DNA of 34,833 bases from an uncultured Flavobacteriaceae bacterium (GCA_938073895.1 CALJFB010000052.1:1-34833); one strand, 5' to 3'; counted from the stretch's first letter, positions 17,232-25,352 are shown. Numbers and translations are program-made. Notes: a model not told the origin generated them from the sequence alone.

Positions 17232-17267
17232 CAAAAAAAAAACCAAGCCTAAATAGGTTTGGATTTT
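17232..17267 (-). terminator. Terminator after ribH
   Basis: On the minus strand CCAAACCTA and TAGGCTTGG form a stem with one A/C mismatch around a two-base centre, followed by a run of nine or more T. It lies about 40 bases after the ribH stop. Confidence 0.65.
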
Positions 17268-17304
17268 TAATATATTTTAATAAATGTTTTACTACAGTTA
17301 CATG

Positions 17305-17784
17305 TTAGGCGTTTTTACTTAATTCTGCCATTTTAATGGCTGCTACGGCAGCTTCTACGCCTTTATTTCCGTGTTGTCCACCACTTCTATCTATAGCTTG
17401 CTGCATTGTATTATCTGTTAATACGCAAAAAATTACTGGTATATCGTGCAAGACATTTAAGTCTTTAATTCCTTGAGTGACACCACTACATACAAAATCG
17501 AAATGTTTGGTTTGACCTTGAATTACGCTTCCAATTGTTATTACTGCATGTACATTTTGCTGCTGCATTTTTTTTGCACCATAAATAAGTTCGTAACTTC
17601 CTGGAACATCCCAAACCTTAATGTTTTCTGGTTTTACACCATTATCCAAAAGCGTTTGTTTTGCACCTTCTAAAAGTCCGTTAGTGATTTCTGAATTCCA
17701 TTCTGAAACAACAATCCCAAATCGAAAATCTTTCGCATTTGGGATTGTTGTCTTATCGTAAACTGATAAATCTGTTGTTGCCAT
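17305..17784 (-). CDS. ribH: 6,7-dimethyl-8-ribityllumazine synthase
   Basis: RibH condenses 5-amino-6-ribitylaminouracil with 3,4-dihydroxy-2-butanone 4-phosphate, the penultimate step of riboflavin synthesis, usually as a 60-subunit shell or a pentamer. The 159-residue length is typical. Landmarks are the substrate-stacking FRFGIVVSEWNSEIT near 21-35, WDVPGSYELIYGAKKM near 59-74, the catalytic histidine region IQGQTKHFDFVCSGVTQGI near 88-106, and the phosphate-binding GGQHGNKGVEAA near 135-146. No FMN riboswitch is visible; the gene lies 8 bases after the TPR protein and probably shares its promoter at 18598-18605. No other riboflavin gene is present nearby. Confidence 0.96.
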   Translation of the reverse strand: MATTDLSVYDKTTIPNAKDFRFGIVVSEWNSEITNGLLEGAKQTLLDNGVKPENIKVWDVPGSYELIYGAKKMQQQNVHAVITIGSVIQGQTKHFDFVCSGVTQGIKDLNVLHDIPVIFCVLTDNTMQQAIDRSGGQHGNKGVEAAVAAIKMAELSKNA

Positions 17785-17792
17785 AATAAGTC

Positions 17793-18575
17793 TTAGTTAG
17801 ACATTGCTTGAGCTTTCCCAATAAATACTTCAGATTTTGTAGCTTCTGTAGATGTTGGGTAATTGTCTTTTAATTGCTTAAATAAATCTAAAGCTTCTTT
17901 TCCTTTCCCTAAATCTAAAGCTGTAATTCCTGCTTTATATAAATATACTGGTGTAGAAAAACTATTAGATTTTAAGTTTGCCGCTTCTTTATATGCAAAA
18001 AACGCATCTTCTTTTTGCTCTAATTGCGCATATAAATCTCCTAAAGCGCCTTTAACCATTGGTGCAACAATTTCGTCTTCACCTTTAAATTTAAGTAAAT
18101 AAGCTTCTGCGTTCTTGTAATCTTTAATATTTAAATATGCTAAACCTGCATAAGCGTTTGCTAAGTTTCCTGCTTTTGTTCCGCTATATTGGTTTGCAAT
18201 ATCTACAAAACCTTGCTTTCCGTTTCCGCCATTTAAAGCTAACGTGTATAAAGAATCCTTAGACGTTGCATTTACAGCTTCGTTAAAGTACTTTTGCGCT
18301 TGGTACATATTGTTACTTGCTTCTTCTTGAGCTGGCTTAGTTACAAATTGTTGGTAAGCTAAGTATCCTAAAACTATTGCTGCTACTACACCAATAATTA
18401 CAAAAATGTACTTTTGATTTTTTTCTACAAACTCTTCGGCTTTATTAGCACCTTCATCTAAAGTGTTAAAAACTTCTGCAGTTGTAGATTCTCCAACATC
18501 TATTGTTTCATCTTCTGTAGAAACGTCTGCTTCTTTCTTTTTTTGCTTGTATCCTCTTTTATTGTAAGTTGCCAT
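17793..18575 (-). CDS. Membrane-anchored tetratricopeptide repeat protein (YfgM-like)
   Basis: The 260-residue protein begins with a charged cytosolic region (about residues 1-50, Lys/Glu/Asp-rich) and has one membrane helix at about 53-70 (YIFVIIGVVAAIVLGYLAY). The outer part contains TPR-like helical pairs, for example AGNLANAYAGLAYLNIKDYKNAEAYL written here only as the span near 140-165, then further units near 180-250. The topology resembles YfgM, a periplasmic-facing chaperone-associated TPR protein in E. coli, but the sequence does not prove that role. A TATTTTTG box lies 23 bases upstream and ribH follows after 8 bases. Confidence 0.8.
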   Translation of the reverse strand: MATYNKRGYKQKKKEADVSTEDETIDVGESTTAEVFNTLDEGANKAEEFVEKNQKYIFVIIGVVAAIVLGYLAYQQFVTKPAQEEASNNMYQAQKYFNEAVNATSKDSLYTLALNGGNGKQGFVDIANQYSGTKAGNLANAYAGLAYLNIKDYKNAEAYLLKFKGEDEIVAPMVKGALGDLYAQLEQKEDAFFAYKEAANLKSNSFSTPVYLYKAGITALDLGKGKEALDLFKQLKDNYPTSTEATKSEVFIGKAQAMSN

Positions 18576-18597
18576 ATCTATAATATATTAATGCTAG

Positions 18598-18605
18598 CAA
18601 AAATA
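18598..18605 (-). promoter_or_regulatory. -7 box of the TPR-ribH operon
   Basis: The minus strand reads TATTTTTG, 23 bases before the ATG at 18575. This is the same sequence and spacing as in front of the mutL operon. No -33 TTG at standard spacing. Confidence 0.45.
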
Positions 18606-18712
18606 AAATATTTCCTCAGATAAAAAAGCTTATTTATTTGATATTTTTCAATAATTTGCAGATCTGTATTTTTAGCGTAATTTTATTCTAAAATTTGGCC
18701 CTAATTTATCCT

Positions 18713-19792
18713 ATGATTTTAAGTACACTTTCGGTATTAAATTATAAAAATTTCGACTCTAAAACTTTTAATTTTGACTCAAAAATTAATTGTTTTGTGG
18801 GCAATAATGGCGTTGGAAAGACTAACGTTTTAGATGCTATTTACCATTTATCTTTTGGGAAAAGTTACTTTAACCCAATTGCTAGTCAGAACATTAAGCA
18901 CAATGAAGAGTTTTTTGTAATTAATGGTGACTACCAAAAACAAGACAAGTTAGAAAAGGTTGTGGTTAGCCTAAAACGCAGTCAAAAAAAAGTTATAAAA
19001 CGGAACAATAAACCATACACAAAATTTAGCGATCATATTGGCTTTTTACCCTTAGTAATTATTTCTCCAGCAGACCGAGATTTAATAACAGAAGGTAGCG
19101 AAACAAGAAGAAAATTTGTGGATTCTGTGATTTCGCAGAGTAATAAAAGTTATTTAGACGCATTAATTAGCTACAATAAAGTTTTGCAACAACGTAACGC
19201 TTTATTAAAATATTTTGCGCTAAACCACACATTTAATAACGATAGCATACAGGTTTATAACGAGCAATTAAATGGTTATGCTAAACTAATTTTTAACGAA
19301 AGATCTAAATTTCTTGACGTTTTTACTCCTATCTTTAAAAGTAAATACGAAGCAATTAGTAACAATAACGAAGCTATAGATTTAAGTTACAAAAGTGATT
19401 TATTTGAAAACGACTTGCTTACTATTTTAAACCTTACAATTAATAAAGATAAAGCTATACAGTATACTACAAGCGGAATTCATAAAGATGATTTGTTATT
19501 TACAATAGATAGTCATCCTATTAAAAAGTTTGGTAGTCAAGGACAACAAAAATCATTTCTTATTGCCCTAAAGTTAGCACAGTTTGAATTTATTAAACAA
19601 CAAAGTGGTGAAACTCCTATTCTTTTATTAGATGATATATTTGACAAATTAGACGAAAATCGTGTGTCTCAAATTATAAATTTAGTAAATCAAGACAGTT
19701 TTGGCCAGTTATTTATTAGCGATACACATGCAGATAGAACAGAAAAAGCTGTAAAACAAGTACATCAAACTTATAAAATATTCAATTTATAA
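18713..19792 (+). CDS. recF: DNA replication and repair protein RecF
   Basis: RecF is an SMC-like ATPase that, with RecO and RecR, helps load RecA at single-strand gaps. The 359-residue protein starts with the strand [13 protein letters not shown], has Walker A GNNGVGKT near 31-38, the SFGKSYF segment near 48-54, the signature-like region [19 protein letters not shown] near 273-291 and the Walker [15 protein letters not shown] near 304-317. The ATG at 18713 was chosen because family members begin just before the first strand; an in-frame TTG at 18695 is less likely. It is divergent from the TPR-ribH operon and followed after 17 bases by a small lipoprotein gene. Confidence 0.95.
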   Translation: MILSTLSVLNYKNFDSKTFNFDSKINCFVGNNGVGKTNVLDAIYHLSFGKSYFNPIASQNIKHNEEFFVINGDYQKQDKLEKVVVSLKRSQKKVIKRNNKPYTKFSDHIGFLPLVIISPADRDLITEGSETRRKFVDSVISQSNKSYLDALISYNKVLQQRNALLKYFALNHTFNNDSIQVYNEQLNGYAKLIFNERSKFLDVFTPIFKSKYEAISNNNEAIDLSYKSDLFENDLLTILNLTINKDKAIQYTTSGIHKDDLLFTIDSHPIKKFGSQGQQKSFLIALKLAQFEFIKQQSGETPILLLDDIFDKLDENRVSQIINLVNQDSFGQLFISDTHADRTEKAVKQVHQTYKIFNL

Positions 19793-19809
19793 CATTAATT
19801 TATTTTAAT

Positions 19810-20223
19810 ATGAAAAAGGTTATACTCTTAATCATTCTTTTAGGCACTTTATCTTGTACCGAAAACAAAGAAGAACAGCTAAAGCATTTAAATGGTTATT
19901 GGGAAATTGAAGAAGTAATTTCGGAACATCAAGCAAAAACCTATACCTTTAGCGAAACAATAGACTATATTGTAATTAATGATAGTTTAAAAGGATTTAG
20001 ACAAAAACTAAAACCACGATTTGATGGACAGTTTGAAACCAACAATGTAAAGGAGCAAATTGAGCTTAAAATAGAAAACGACAGTTTAAATTTATATTAC
20101 AAGACTGCTTTTTCAAAATTTAAGGAAACTATAATAAAAGTTACAGATGCTGTACTTATTATAAAAAACAATCAAAACACGACTTACAAATACAAAAGAT
20201 ACCAACCTTTTAACTTAGACTAA
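19810..20223 (+). CDS. Small lipoprotein of unknown function
   Basis: The 137-residue protein has a good lipoprotein signal, with hydrophobic residues 4-13 and the lipobox LGTLSC, placing the lipidated cysteine at about residue 16. The mature part is short and beta-rich, with NGYWEIEEV near 29-37, and looks like a compact lipocalin-like or single-barrel fold, which is only a shape impression. It lies 17 bases after recF and its stop overlaps the DUF721 gene start (TAATG), so it is part of the recF transcript. I do not recognise a family with a known function. Confidence 0.75.
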   Translation: MKKVILLIILLGTLSCTENKEEQLKHLNGYWEIEEVISEHQAKTYTFSETIDYIVINDSLKGFRQKLKPRFDGQFETNNVKEQIELKIENDSLNLYYKTAFSKFKETIIKVTDAVLIIKNNQNTTYKYKRYQPFNLD

Positions 20224-20519
20224 TGGCAAAAAGAACAAACAACACTTTAAATTTTTCTGAAGCTTTAAACGAGTTTATTGGCAGTAATAAATTAGAAAAA
20301 GGTTTAGACAAGGTAAATGTTCAAGATATTTGGGCAGAACAAATGGGTTCTGGTGTAAATAATTATACCACAGCAATAGAGTTTAAAAACGATGTATTAT
20401 ATGTACAACTTAGCTCTAGTGTTCTTAGAGAAGAGTTAAGTTATGGGAAAGAAAAAATAATTTCTATGTTAAATGAAGGCTTAGGCAAGCCTTTAATAAA
20501 AAAACTAGTTTTAAGATAA
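20223..20519 (+). CDS. DUF721 (DciA-like) protein
   Basis: The 98-residue protein matches DUF721, the domain of DciA, which in bacteria without DnaC/DnaI acts as the helicase loading partner of DnaB. The conserved pattern is visible: a helical N-terminus, VNVQDIWAEQMGSGVNNYTT near 26-45 (the W-x-x-x-x-G core), and LYVQLSSSVLREELSYGKEKI near 59-79, followed by LVLR at the end. It is shorter than proteobacterial DciA, consisting of little more than the core domain. Its coupling to recF through the lipoprotein gene supports a DNA replication role, but function here is inferred from family only. Confidence 0.82.
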   Translation: MAKRTNNTLNFSEALNEFIGSNKLEKGLDKVNVQDIWAEQMGSGVNNYTTAIEFKNDVLYVQLSSSVLREELSYGKEKIISMLNEGLGKPLIKKLVLR

Positions 20520-20577
20520 TTTTTCTTTTTTTTTTATAAATAAAACATAAAAAAAGTTTTTGTTTGATATTAAAGCA

Positions 20578-20585
20578 TATCTTTG
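20578..20585 (+). promoter_or_regulatory. -7 box of the cold shock gene
   Basis: TATCTTTG is an exact TAnnTTTG match, ending 30 bases before the ATG. A TTTG at 20559-20562 lies 15 bases upstream, shorter than the usual spacing. The implied leader is only about 20-25 bases, unlike the long regulatory leader of E. coli cspA. Confidence 0.5.
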
Positions 20586-20614
20586 CTTCAATTACAAATT
20601 AAATATTTATTACA

Positions 20615-20806
20615 ATGGCTCAAGGTACAGTAAAATTTTTCAACGATTCTAAAGGATTTGGTTTTATCACTGAAGAAGGATCAGAAAACGATCATTTCGT
20701 ACACATTTCTGGATTAATCGACGAAGTTCGTGAAGGAGATACAGTAGAATTCGACTTACAAGAAGGAAGAAAAGGAATGAACGCAGTAAATGTAAAAGTA
20801 GTATAA
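20615..20806 (+). CDS. Cold shock domain protein (CspA family)
   Basis: This single-domain RNA chaperone of 63 residues binds single-stranded nucleic acid. RNP1 is visible as KGFGFIT (about 13-19) and RNP2 as HFVHIS (about 27-32), with the N-terminal GTVKFFN strand typical of the family. Use of frequent codons suggests high expression. It has its own promoter box and a strong terminator at 20832-20863, so it is monocistronic. Its exact trigger, cold or growth phase, cannot be read from the sequence. Confidence 0.96.
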   Translation: MAQGTVKFFNDSKGFGFITEEGSENDHFVHISGLIDEVREGDTVEFDLQEGRKGMNAVNVKVV

Positions 20807-20831
20807 TTATATATATTCTTTAAATCATTCA

Positions 20832-20863
20832 AAAAAAGGCTTTCCAAACGGAAAGTCTTTTTT
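20832..20863 (+). terminator. Terminator of the cold shock gene
   Basis: AGGCTTTCC and GGAAAGTCT form a 9-bp stem with one G-U pair and a four-base loop, followed by six T. It starts about 25 bases after the stop codon. Confidence 0.82.
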
Positions 20864-21006
20864 ATTGCTTATATTTTAAATTAAAATAGCATTTTACCTC
20901 ATAATATTAGGTTGTAGTCTCTTAAAAATTACTTCTTATTTTAAACCGTACTAACTCTATTTAATTTAAGCAAAAAAAAATCAAATTATAATAGAATGGA
21001 TTTTAA

Positions 21007-21036
21007 CAAAAAAAGTCTGAACTTTCGTTCAGACTT
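21007..21036 (-). terminator. Terminator of ndk
   Basis: A perfect 10-bp stem (21013-21022 with 21027-21036) and a four-base loop; on the minus strand it is followed by seven T. It lies about 25 bases after the ndk stop codon. Confidence 0.88.
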
Positions 21037-21061
21037 AAATATTTAACATTCTAAGCGTAAC

Positions 21062-21481
21062 TTAAAACTGCTCTCTACCTGCAAAGTGAAACTCAGCTTC
21101 AATAGATGCATTCTCGTCACTATCGCTTCCGTGTACTGCATTTTCTCCAATAGAAGCTGCATATAATTTACGGATAGTTCCTTCTGCAGCATCTGCAGGA
21201 TTAGTTGCACCAATTAAAGTTCTAAAATCTGCAACTGCATTTTCTTTTTCTAAGATAGCAGCAACAATAGGTCCACGTGTCATGTATTCTACTAACTCTC
21301 CAAAAAATGGACGTTCGTTATGTATAGCATAAAATGATTCGGCATCAGCCTTAGTCATGTGAGTTAATTTTAAAGCTACGATTCTAAAACCTGAAGCGTT
21401 AATTTTTTCTAAAATTGCACCAATGTGTCCTTTTTCGACTGCATCTGGCTTAAGCATTGTAAATGTTCTATTAGTTGCCAT
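21062..21481 (-). CDS. ndk: Nucleoside diphosphate kinase
   Basis: Ndk transfers the gamma phosphate from ATP to nucleoside diphosphates through a phosphohistidine and keeps the NTP/dNTP pools balanced. The 139-residue protein has the typical length. [14 protein letters not shown] lies near 4-17, the [14 protein letters not shown] segment near 88, and the C-terminal block [20 protein letters not shown] near 113-132 contains the active-site histidine in NAVHGSDS. It has its own promoter box (21512-21519) and terminator, so it is probably monocistronic. Confidence 0.97.
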   Translation of the reverse strand: MATNRTFTMLKPDAVEKGHIGAILEKINASGFRIVALKLTHMTKADAESFYAIHNERPFFGELVEYMTRGPIVAAILEKENAVADFRTLIGATNPADAAEGTIRKLYAASIGENAVHGSDSDENASIEAEFHFAGREQF

Positions 21482-21511
21482 TCTTAATTAATTTATTAAA
21501 TTTTATTTTTG

Positions 21512-21519
21512 CAAAAATA
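21512..21519 (-). promoter_or_regulatory. -7 box of ndk
   Basis: The minus strand reads TATTTTTG, 31 bases before the ATG at 21481. No -33 TTG at standard spacing. Confidence 0.45.
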
Positions 21520-21554
21520 GTTTTTTTAAAGCGTTTAAACCTACTCTTTTACAC

Positions 21555-21584
21555 AAAAAAAAGGGTTACTATAAATAGTAGCCC
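21555..21584 (-). terminator. Terminator of the SUMF1-like gene
   Basis: On the minus strand GGGCTACTA and TAGTAACCC enclose a four-base loop with one C/A mismatch, followed by eight T. It starts 23 bases after the stop codon of the gene ending at 21607. Confidence 0.7.
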
Positions 21585-21606
21585 ATTTGTTTTAAATATG
21601 ATTTGC

Positions 21607-22446
21607 TTATTTAGCTGTTTTTACAATTCTAAATCCAAAAAAATCGTAAACTTGCGTAGGTTTTGCTCTAACTTTATTACCAGGCCTTAAAAAACTAATT
21701 TTACTATCCCAAGAGCCACCTTTTACAACTCTATAATCTCCATCTGTTCCTCCTTTTGGGTTATCTGTGGTTGTTAATTCTTTTTTAAGATCTCTATAGT
21801 ATACTTCGTCGTAAATATCCCAGCACCATTCCCACACGTTTCCGTTTAAGTCATGTATTCCAAGCTCATTTGCATAACGAGTTCCAACAGTGTGAGGTCT
21901 AGCATCGCTATTGTTTTGATGCCATGACATTCTATCAGGATTGTTAGCTCCTACAAATAAATATCCTTTAGACTTATTTCCTCCTCTTGCAGCGTATTCC
22001 CATTCTGCTTCTGTAGGTAATCTATATCCGTTTGCATTAAAATTACAAAAATAATAACTTCCTCTTTTTGTATAAGTTGGAGTTAAATTATGTTTAACGC
22101 TAAGCCAATTACAGTATCCAACAGCATCTAACCAAGAAATAGACGACATTGGAAAACTATCTTCCCAAGCCCATTGTGGTTTTGCAGGCATTTCTAATCC
22201 ATTGTCTTTAACATAAGATTTCCATTCTTGAACAGTAACTTCATACTTAGACATATAAAAAGAGTTTACGCTAACAGTATTTTGTGGTTGCTCGTCTTTT
22301 TCGGCTGCACCATCACTATATGGAGATCCCATTAGAAACGCTCCGCTTTCAACTAATATCATCTCAGATATACTTAAATCTTGAGATTTAGAAGATGTTA
22401 ATATTAGAGCCATTAGGCTAAATAAGATAGTGTAAAATTTATTCAT
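21607..22446 (-). CDS. Exported SUMF1/FGE-fold protein
   Basis: The 279-residue protein has a signal peptide (about residues 1-21, ending SKSQ) and a formylglycine-generating-enzyme/sulfatase-modifying-factor fold. Landmarks are GAFLMGSPYSDGAAEKDEQP near 32-51, YMSKYEVTVQEWK near 60, SISWLDAVGYCNWLS near 98, GYRLPTEAEWEYAARGG near 137-153, LNGNVWEWCWD near 190 and VVKGGSWDSK near 223, with the terminal FFGFRIVK. The paired active-site cysteines of true formylglycine-generating enzymes are not seen in the C-terminal third after VVKGGSW. An FGE reaction is therefore doubtful, and a binding or structural role is as likely. GldJ and GldK of the gliding machinery share this fold, but this protein is shorter and no lipobox is present. 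The ATG at 22446 was chosen over one 30 bases upstream because it gives a clean signal peptide. Confidence 0.85.
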   Translation of the reverse strand: MNKFYTILFSLMALILTSSKSQDLSISEMILVESGAFLMGSPYSDGAAEKDEQPQNTVSVNSFYMSKYEVTVQEWKSYVKDNGLEMPAKPQWAWEDSFPMSSISWLDAVGYCNWLSVKHNLTPTYTKRGSYYFCNFNANGYRLPTEAEWEYAARGGNKSKGYLFVGANNPDRMSWHQNNSDARPHTVGTRYANELGIHDLNGNVWEWCWDIYDEVYYRDLKKELTTTDNPKGGTDGDYRVVKGGSWDSKISFLRPGNKVRAKPTQVYDFFGFRIVKTAK

Positions 22447-22473
22447 TTTTATTATATTTTTATTTAAGTGTGG

Positions 22474-22481
22474 CAAAAGTA
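22474..22481 (-). promoter_or_regulatory. -7 box of the SUMF1-like gene
   Basis: The minus strand reads TACTTTTG, an exact TAnnTTTG match, 28 bases before the chosen ATG. An alternative ATG at 22476 would overlap this box, which favours the later start. Confidence 0.42.
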
Positions 22482-22588
22482 CTACCAGAGAAAAGAATTA
22501 AAGTTAGTACAGCTGGTTTTTCGATAAAAGACAACGATATTGGGTTAAAGCGCTACAAAAACTAAAAGTAATTAATATCTTAGCTCCT

Positions 22589-23611
22589 ATGAAAACACTA
22601 GAAATCAACTCAATTAAAGAGTTATTAAAAGAACAAAAAGAAATTATTATTGTATCTCACAAAAACCCCGATGGAGATGCTATTGGTTCTAGTTTAGCTT
22701 TACAGCAGTATTTAAAGAAATTAAATCAAAATCCTGTAATTATTGTACCAAACGATTATCCAGAGTTTTTAAAGTGGCTACCTAATACAAATAGCATTCT
22801 AAAATATGAAGATGATAAAGAAAAAGCTAACATCTTAATTTCTAATGCAGCTATAATTTTTACGCTAGACTTTAACGCCTTTCATAGAACTGGAGATATG
22901 ATGCAGATTTTAGATTCTAGTTCTGCTTTAAAGATAATGATAGATCACCACCAACAACCAGAAAATTTTGCAACTTACATGTATAGCGATACTAGTATGA
23001 GTTCTACCTGCGAAATGGTTTATAATTTTATTGCTAAAATGGATAACACAAATCTAATAGATAAAGATATTGCTACTTGTATATATGTAGGTATAATGAC
23101 AGATACTGGCTCCTTTAAATATAGATCTACCACAAGTATAACACACAAAATAGTTTCATCTTTAATTGAAAAAGGAGCAAATAATACTGCTATACACAAC
23201 TATGTGTATAATACAAATACTTACAATAGAATTCAGCTTTTAGGAAAAGCGCTAAATAACTTAGTATTTATAGAGAAATATAATACAGCTTACATTACAC
23301 TATCTCAAAAAGAATTACGAGAACATAATTACAAAAAAGGAGATACAGAAGGTATTGTTAATTACGCATTATCTTTAAATAGATGTAAAATGGCAGCCAT
23401 TTTTATTGAAGACGAAAAACAAGGCATTATAAAAATATCTCTTAGATCTAAAGGAGACTTTTCTGTAAACGAATTATCTAGAGAACATTTTGATGGTGGC
23501 GGACATACCAATGCTGCTGGAGGAAAAAGTGATTTAAATTTAACAGAAACTATTGCTAAATTTATTAGTATCTTACCCAAATATGAAAAAACTTTAGAAT
23601 ATGAAATTTAA
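22589..23611 (+). CDS. DHH/DHHA1 phosphoesterase (NrnA-like)
   Basis: This family hydrolyses very short RNA (nanoRNA) and, in many members, 3'-phosphoadenosine 5'-phosphate; both are housekeeping clean-up reactions. The 340-residue protein has the metal-binding HKNPDGDAIGSS near 24-35, FTLDFNAFHRTGD near 91-103, the DHH triad in IMIDHHQQP near 116-124, GIMTDTGSFKYRS near 169-181 and the DHHA1 glycine motif FDGGGHTNAAGG near 300-311. Its last 11 bases overlap gldI, so the phosphoesterase is translated together with a gliding lipoprotein. Substrate preference cannot be read from sequence. Confidence 0.92.
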   Translation: MKTLEINSIKELLKEQKEIIIVSHKNPDGDAIGSSLALQQYLKKLNQNPVIIVPNDYPEFLKWLPNTNSILKYEDDKEKANILISNAAIIFTLDFNAFHRTGDMMQILDSSSALKIMIDHHQQPENFATYMYSDTSMSSTCEMVYNFIAKMDNTNLIDKDIATCIYVGIMTDTGSFKYRSTTSITHKIVSSLIEKGANNTAIHNYVYNTNTYNRIQLLGKALNNLVFIEKYNTAYITLSQKELREHNYKKGDTEGIVNYALSLNRCKMAAIFIEDEKQGIIKISLRSKGDFSVNELSREHFDGGGHTNAAGGKSDLNLTETIAKFISILPKYEKTLEYEI

Positions 23612-24143
23612 TATTTTTATACTAATTACTCTCATTTGCTTCAGCTGTAAATCTCCAGAAGCAAGAAAACCTATTTCCGTAAAAACAGGCTCTTTTATTG
23701 AACAATCTGCAGAACGAAATAAAGAGCTAAATAAAAAAGAATACAATTATATTAAAAAAGCAATTATTAACAAATCCAATAAAGAATACATAGCATCAAA
23801 TTCTGGTTTTTGGTATTCTTATATCACAAAATCAGACACCTTAACTTACACACCAAAGTTTGGAGACATCATAAATTTTGACTATAATATAAAAAATATA
23901 AAGGGAGAAATAGTGTATTCAAAAGAAGAATTAAGAACACAAAATTATAGTATGGATCGCCAAGAGATATTTACAGGTTTAAGAGAAGGACTAAAGTTGC
24001 TTAAATCGGGAGAATCTGCTACATTTGTTTTTCCTTCTCAACAAGCCTTTGGCTATTATGGAGATGAGAATAAAATAGGCACCAACATTCCAATAATTTG
24101 CGATGTTACCATTAATAAAATAACCATAAACACAAATAAATAA
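23601..24143 (+). CDS. gldI: Gliding motility lipoprotein GldI, FKBP-type prolyl isomerase
   Basis: GldI is one of the proteins needed for flavobacterial gliding and T9SS function in Flavobacterium johnsoniae; its FKBP domain is thought to help fold exported components. The 180-residue protein has a lipoprotein signal with lipobox LICFSC (cysteine about residue 16), a helical linker with KKEYNYIKKAI near 46-56, and an FKBP domain from about 75. Within it GFWYSYI, GDIINFDYNI, EIFTGLREGLKLLKSGESA (about 113-131) and FPSQQAFGYYG are typical. It overlaps nrnA by 11 bases and precedes a second prolyl isomerase gene by 8 bases. Confidence 0.92.
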   Translation: MKFNIFILITLICFSCKSPEARKPISVKTGSFIEQSAERNKELNKKEYNYIKKAIINKSNKEYIASNSGFWYSYITKSDTLTYTPKFGDIINFDYNIKNIKGEIVYSKEELRTQNYSMDRQEIFTGLREGLKLLKSGESATFVFPSQQAFGYYGDENKIGTNIPIICDVTINKITINTNK

Positions 24144-24151
24144 CTATTAAA

Positions 24152-25294
24152 ATGAAGAGAATTAATAACATGTTTTTTAAACTTTTTGCTGTAGTATTAC
24201 TAACCAGCTTAACCGCAGCATCATGCCAAGATAAATATCCAGATTTAGAAGATGGATTGTATGCAGAGTTTATAACAAATAAAGGTACAATGCTAGCCAA
24301 GCTCTATTATGATAAAACACCTGTTACTGTAGCTAATTTTGTTGCATTAGCTGAAGGAAAAAACTCTAAAGTAGATACTGCTTATACAGGTAAGAAATTT
24401 TATAATGGCGTAACATTTCATAGAGTTATGGACAAATTTATGATTCAAGGTGGAGATCCAACAGCAACTGGAGCAGGAAACCCAGGTTATAGATTTAACG
24501 ATGAATTTGTTGAGGAATTAAAACATGATAAACCTGGAATATTATCAATGGCTAATTCTGGACCAAAAACAAATGGTAGTCAATTTTTTATAACTGAAAT
24601 ACCAACACCTTCATTAAACAATAGGCACACAGTTTTTGGAGAGTTAGTTCAAGGATTAAATATTCAAGATACAATTTCTAATGTAAAAGTTGGACCAGGA
24701 AATAAACCTGTTAAAGATGTTACTATTGTAGAATTAAATATTATTAGAAAAGGTTCTGCTGCAAAGAAATTTAATGCACCAAAGGTTTTTGATAACTATT
24801 TTATAGAATTAGAAGCTGCTAAAAAAGAAGAACAAGCTTTATTAGAAAAAACAAAAGATGCCTTCATAGCAAAAAATAGCCAAGCAAACGGCGAAGTAAA
24901 GAAATTAGAATCTGGGCTAGTTATGGTATTTACTAAAAAAGGAGATGCAATTAAATTATCTTCTCAAGATAGAGTTTTAATTGATTATGCTGGTTATCTA
25001 GAAGATGGAACATTGTTTGACACAAGTATGGCTGAAGCTGCTAAAGCAAATGGTAAATATGATGAAGCTAGAGACAAGAAAGGTGCTTATAAGCCGTTTT
25101 CAATGCAATACAACACTAGTGCTCGTTTAGTTCCAGGATTTAGAGAAGCTATGTTAAATATGAATGTAGGAGATGAAGCTCGTATTTTTATTCCTTCATT
25201 TTTAGGTTATGGTTCTAGAGGAGCTGGAAATGCTATTCCTCCAAATGCGAACATAATATTTGATTTAAAAATTGTAGGTAAAGCTGAAAATTAA
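24152..25294 (+). CDS. Cyclophilin-FKBP dual-domain peptidyl-prolyl isomerase lipoprotein
   Basis: This 380-residue exported protein joins two unrelated prolyl isomerase families. A lipoprotein signal ends at AASC (cysteine about residue 25; an internal ATG seven codons in gives a similar signal). The cyclophilin domain covers about 35-200, with FHRVMDKFMIQGGDP near 89-103 and GSQFFITEIPTPSLNNRHTV near 144-163. A charged helical linker at about 215-250 is followed by an FKBP domain to the end, with VLIDYAGYLEDGTLFD near 280, LVPGFREAMLNMNVGDEARI near 327 and FLGYGSRGAGNAIPPNANII near 350. Cyclophilin-FKBP fusions are known from some Bacteroidota. Its place after gldI points to folding of envelope or gliding proteins. 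Confidence 0.93.
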   Translation: MKRINNMFFKLFAVVLLTSLTAASCQDKYPDLEDGLYAEFITNKGTMLAKLYYDKTPVTVANFVALAEGKNSKVDTAYTGKKFYNGVTFHRVMDKFMIQGGDPTATGAGNPGYRFNDEFVEELKHDKPGILSMANSGPKTNGSQFFITEIPTPSLNNRHTVFGELVQGLNIQDTISNVKVGPGNKPVKDVTIVELNIIRKGSAAKKFNAPKVFDNYFIELEAAKKEEQALLEKTKDAFIAKNSQANGEVKKLESGLVMVFTKKGDAIKLSSQDRVLIDYAGYLEDGTLFDTSMAEAAKANGKYDEARDKKGAYKPFSMQYNTSARLVPGFREAMLNMNVGDEARIFIPSFLGYGSRGAGNAIPPNANIIFDLKIVGKAEN

Positions 25295-25312
25295 ACAACT
25301 ATTTTACTTCAT

Positions 25313-25352
25313 AAAAAAAGCCAGAAAAATTTAAATTTTTCTGGCTTTTTTT
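25313..25352 (+). terminator. Terminator of the nrnA-gldI-isomerase operon
   Basis: A perfect 20-bp inverted repeat, with core AAAGCCAGAAAAATTT and its complement, followed by a T run. It starts about 19 bases after the stop codon. Confidence 0.9.

Larger units (their letters stand above)
16912..17304. other. Noncoding interval between the mutL operon and ribH
   Basis: About 390 bases of A/T-rich sequence. It holds the promoter box for the mutL operon at 16934-16941, a perfect 12-bp palindrome TTTGTTAACAAA at 16981-16992 and the ribH terminator at 17232-17267. I see no convincing gene, RNA or repeat in the remainder (about 17000-17230). Confidence 0.6.

Noticed and set aside
17785-18712. FMN riboswitch controlling ribH.
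   Set aside because: The gene upstream of ribH is 8 bases away and the leader of that gene is only about 16 bases, leaving no room for a riboswitch.
20507-20535. Terminator after the DUF721 gene.
   Set aside because: There is a T run, and AAAACTAGTTTT is self-complementary, but it lies in the coding sequence without a loop, so a hairpin terminator is not supported.
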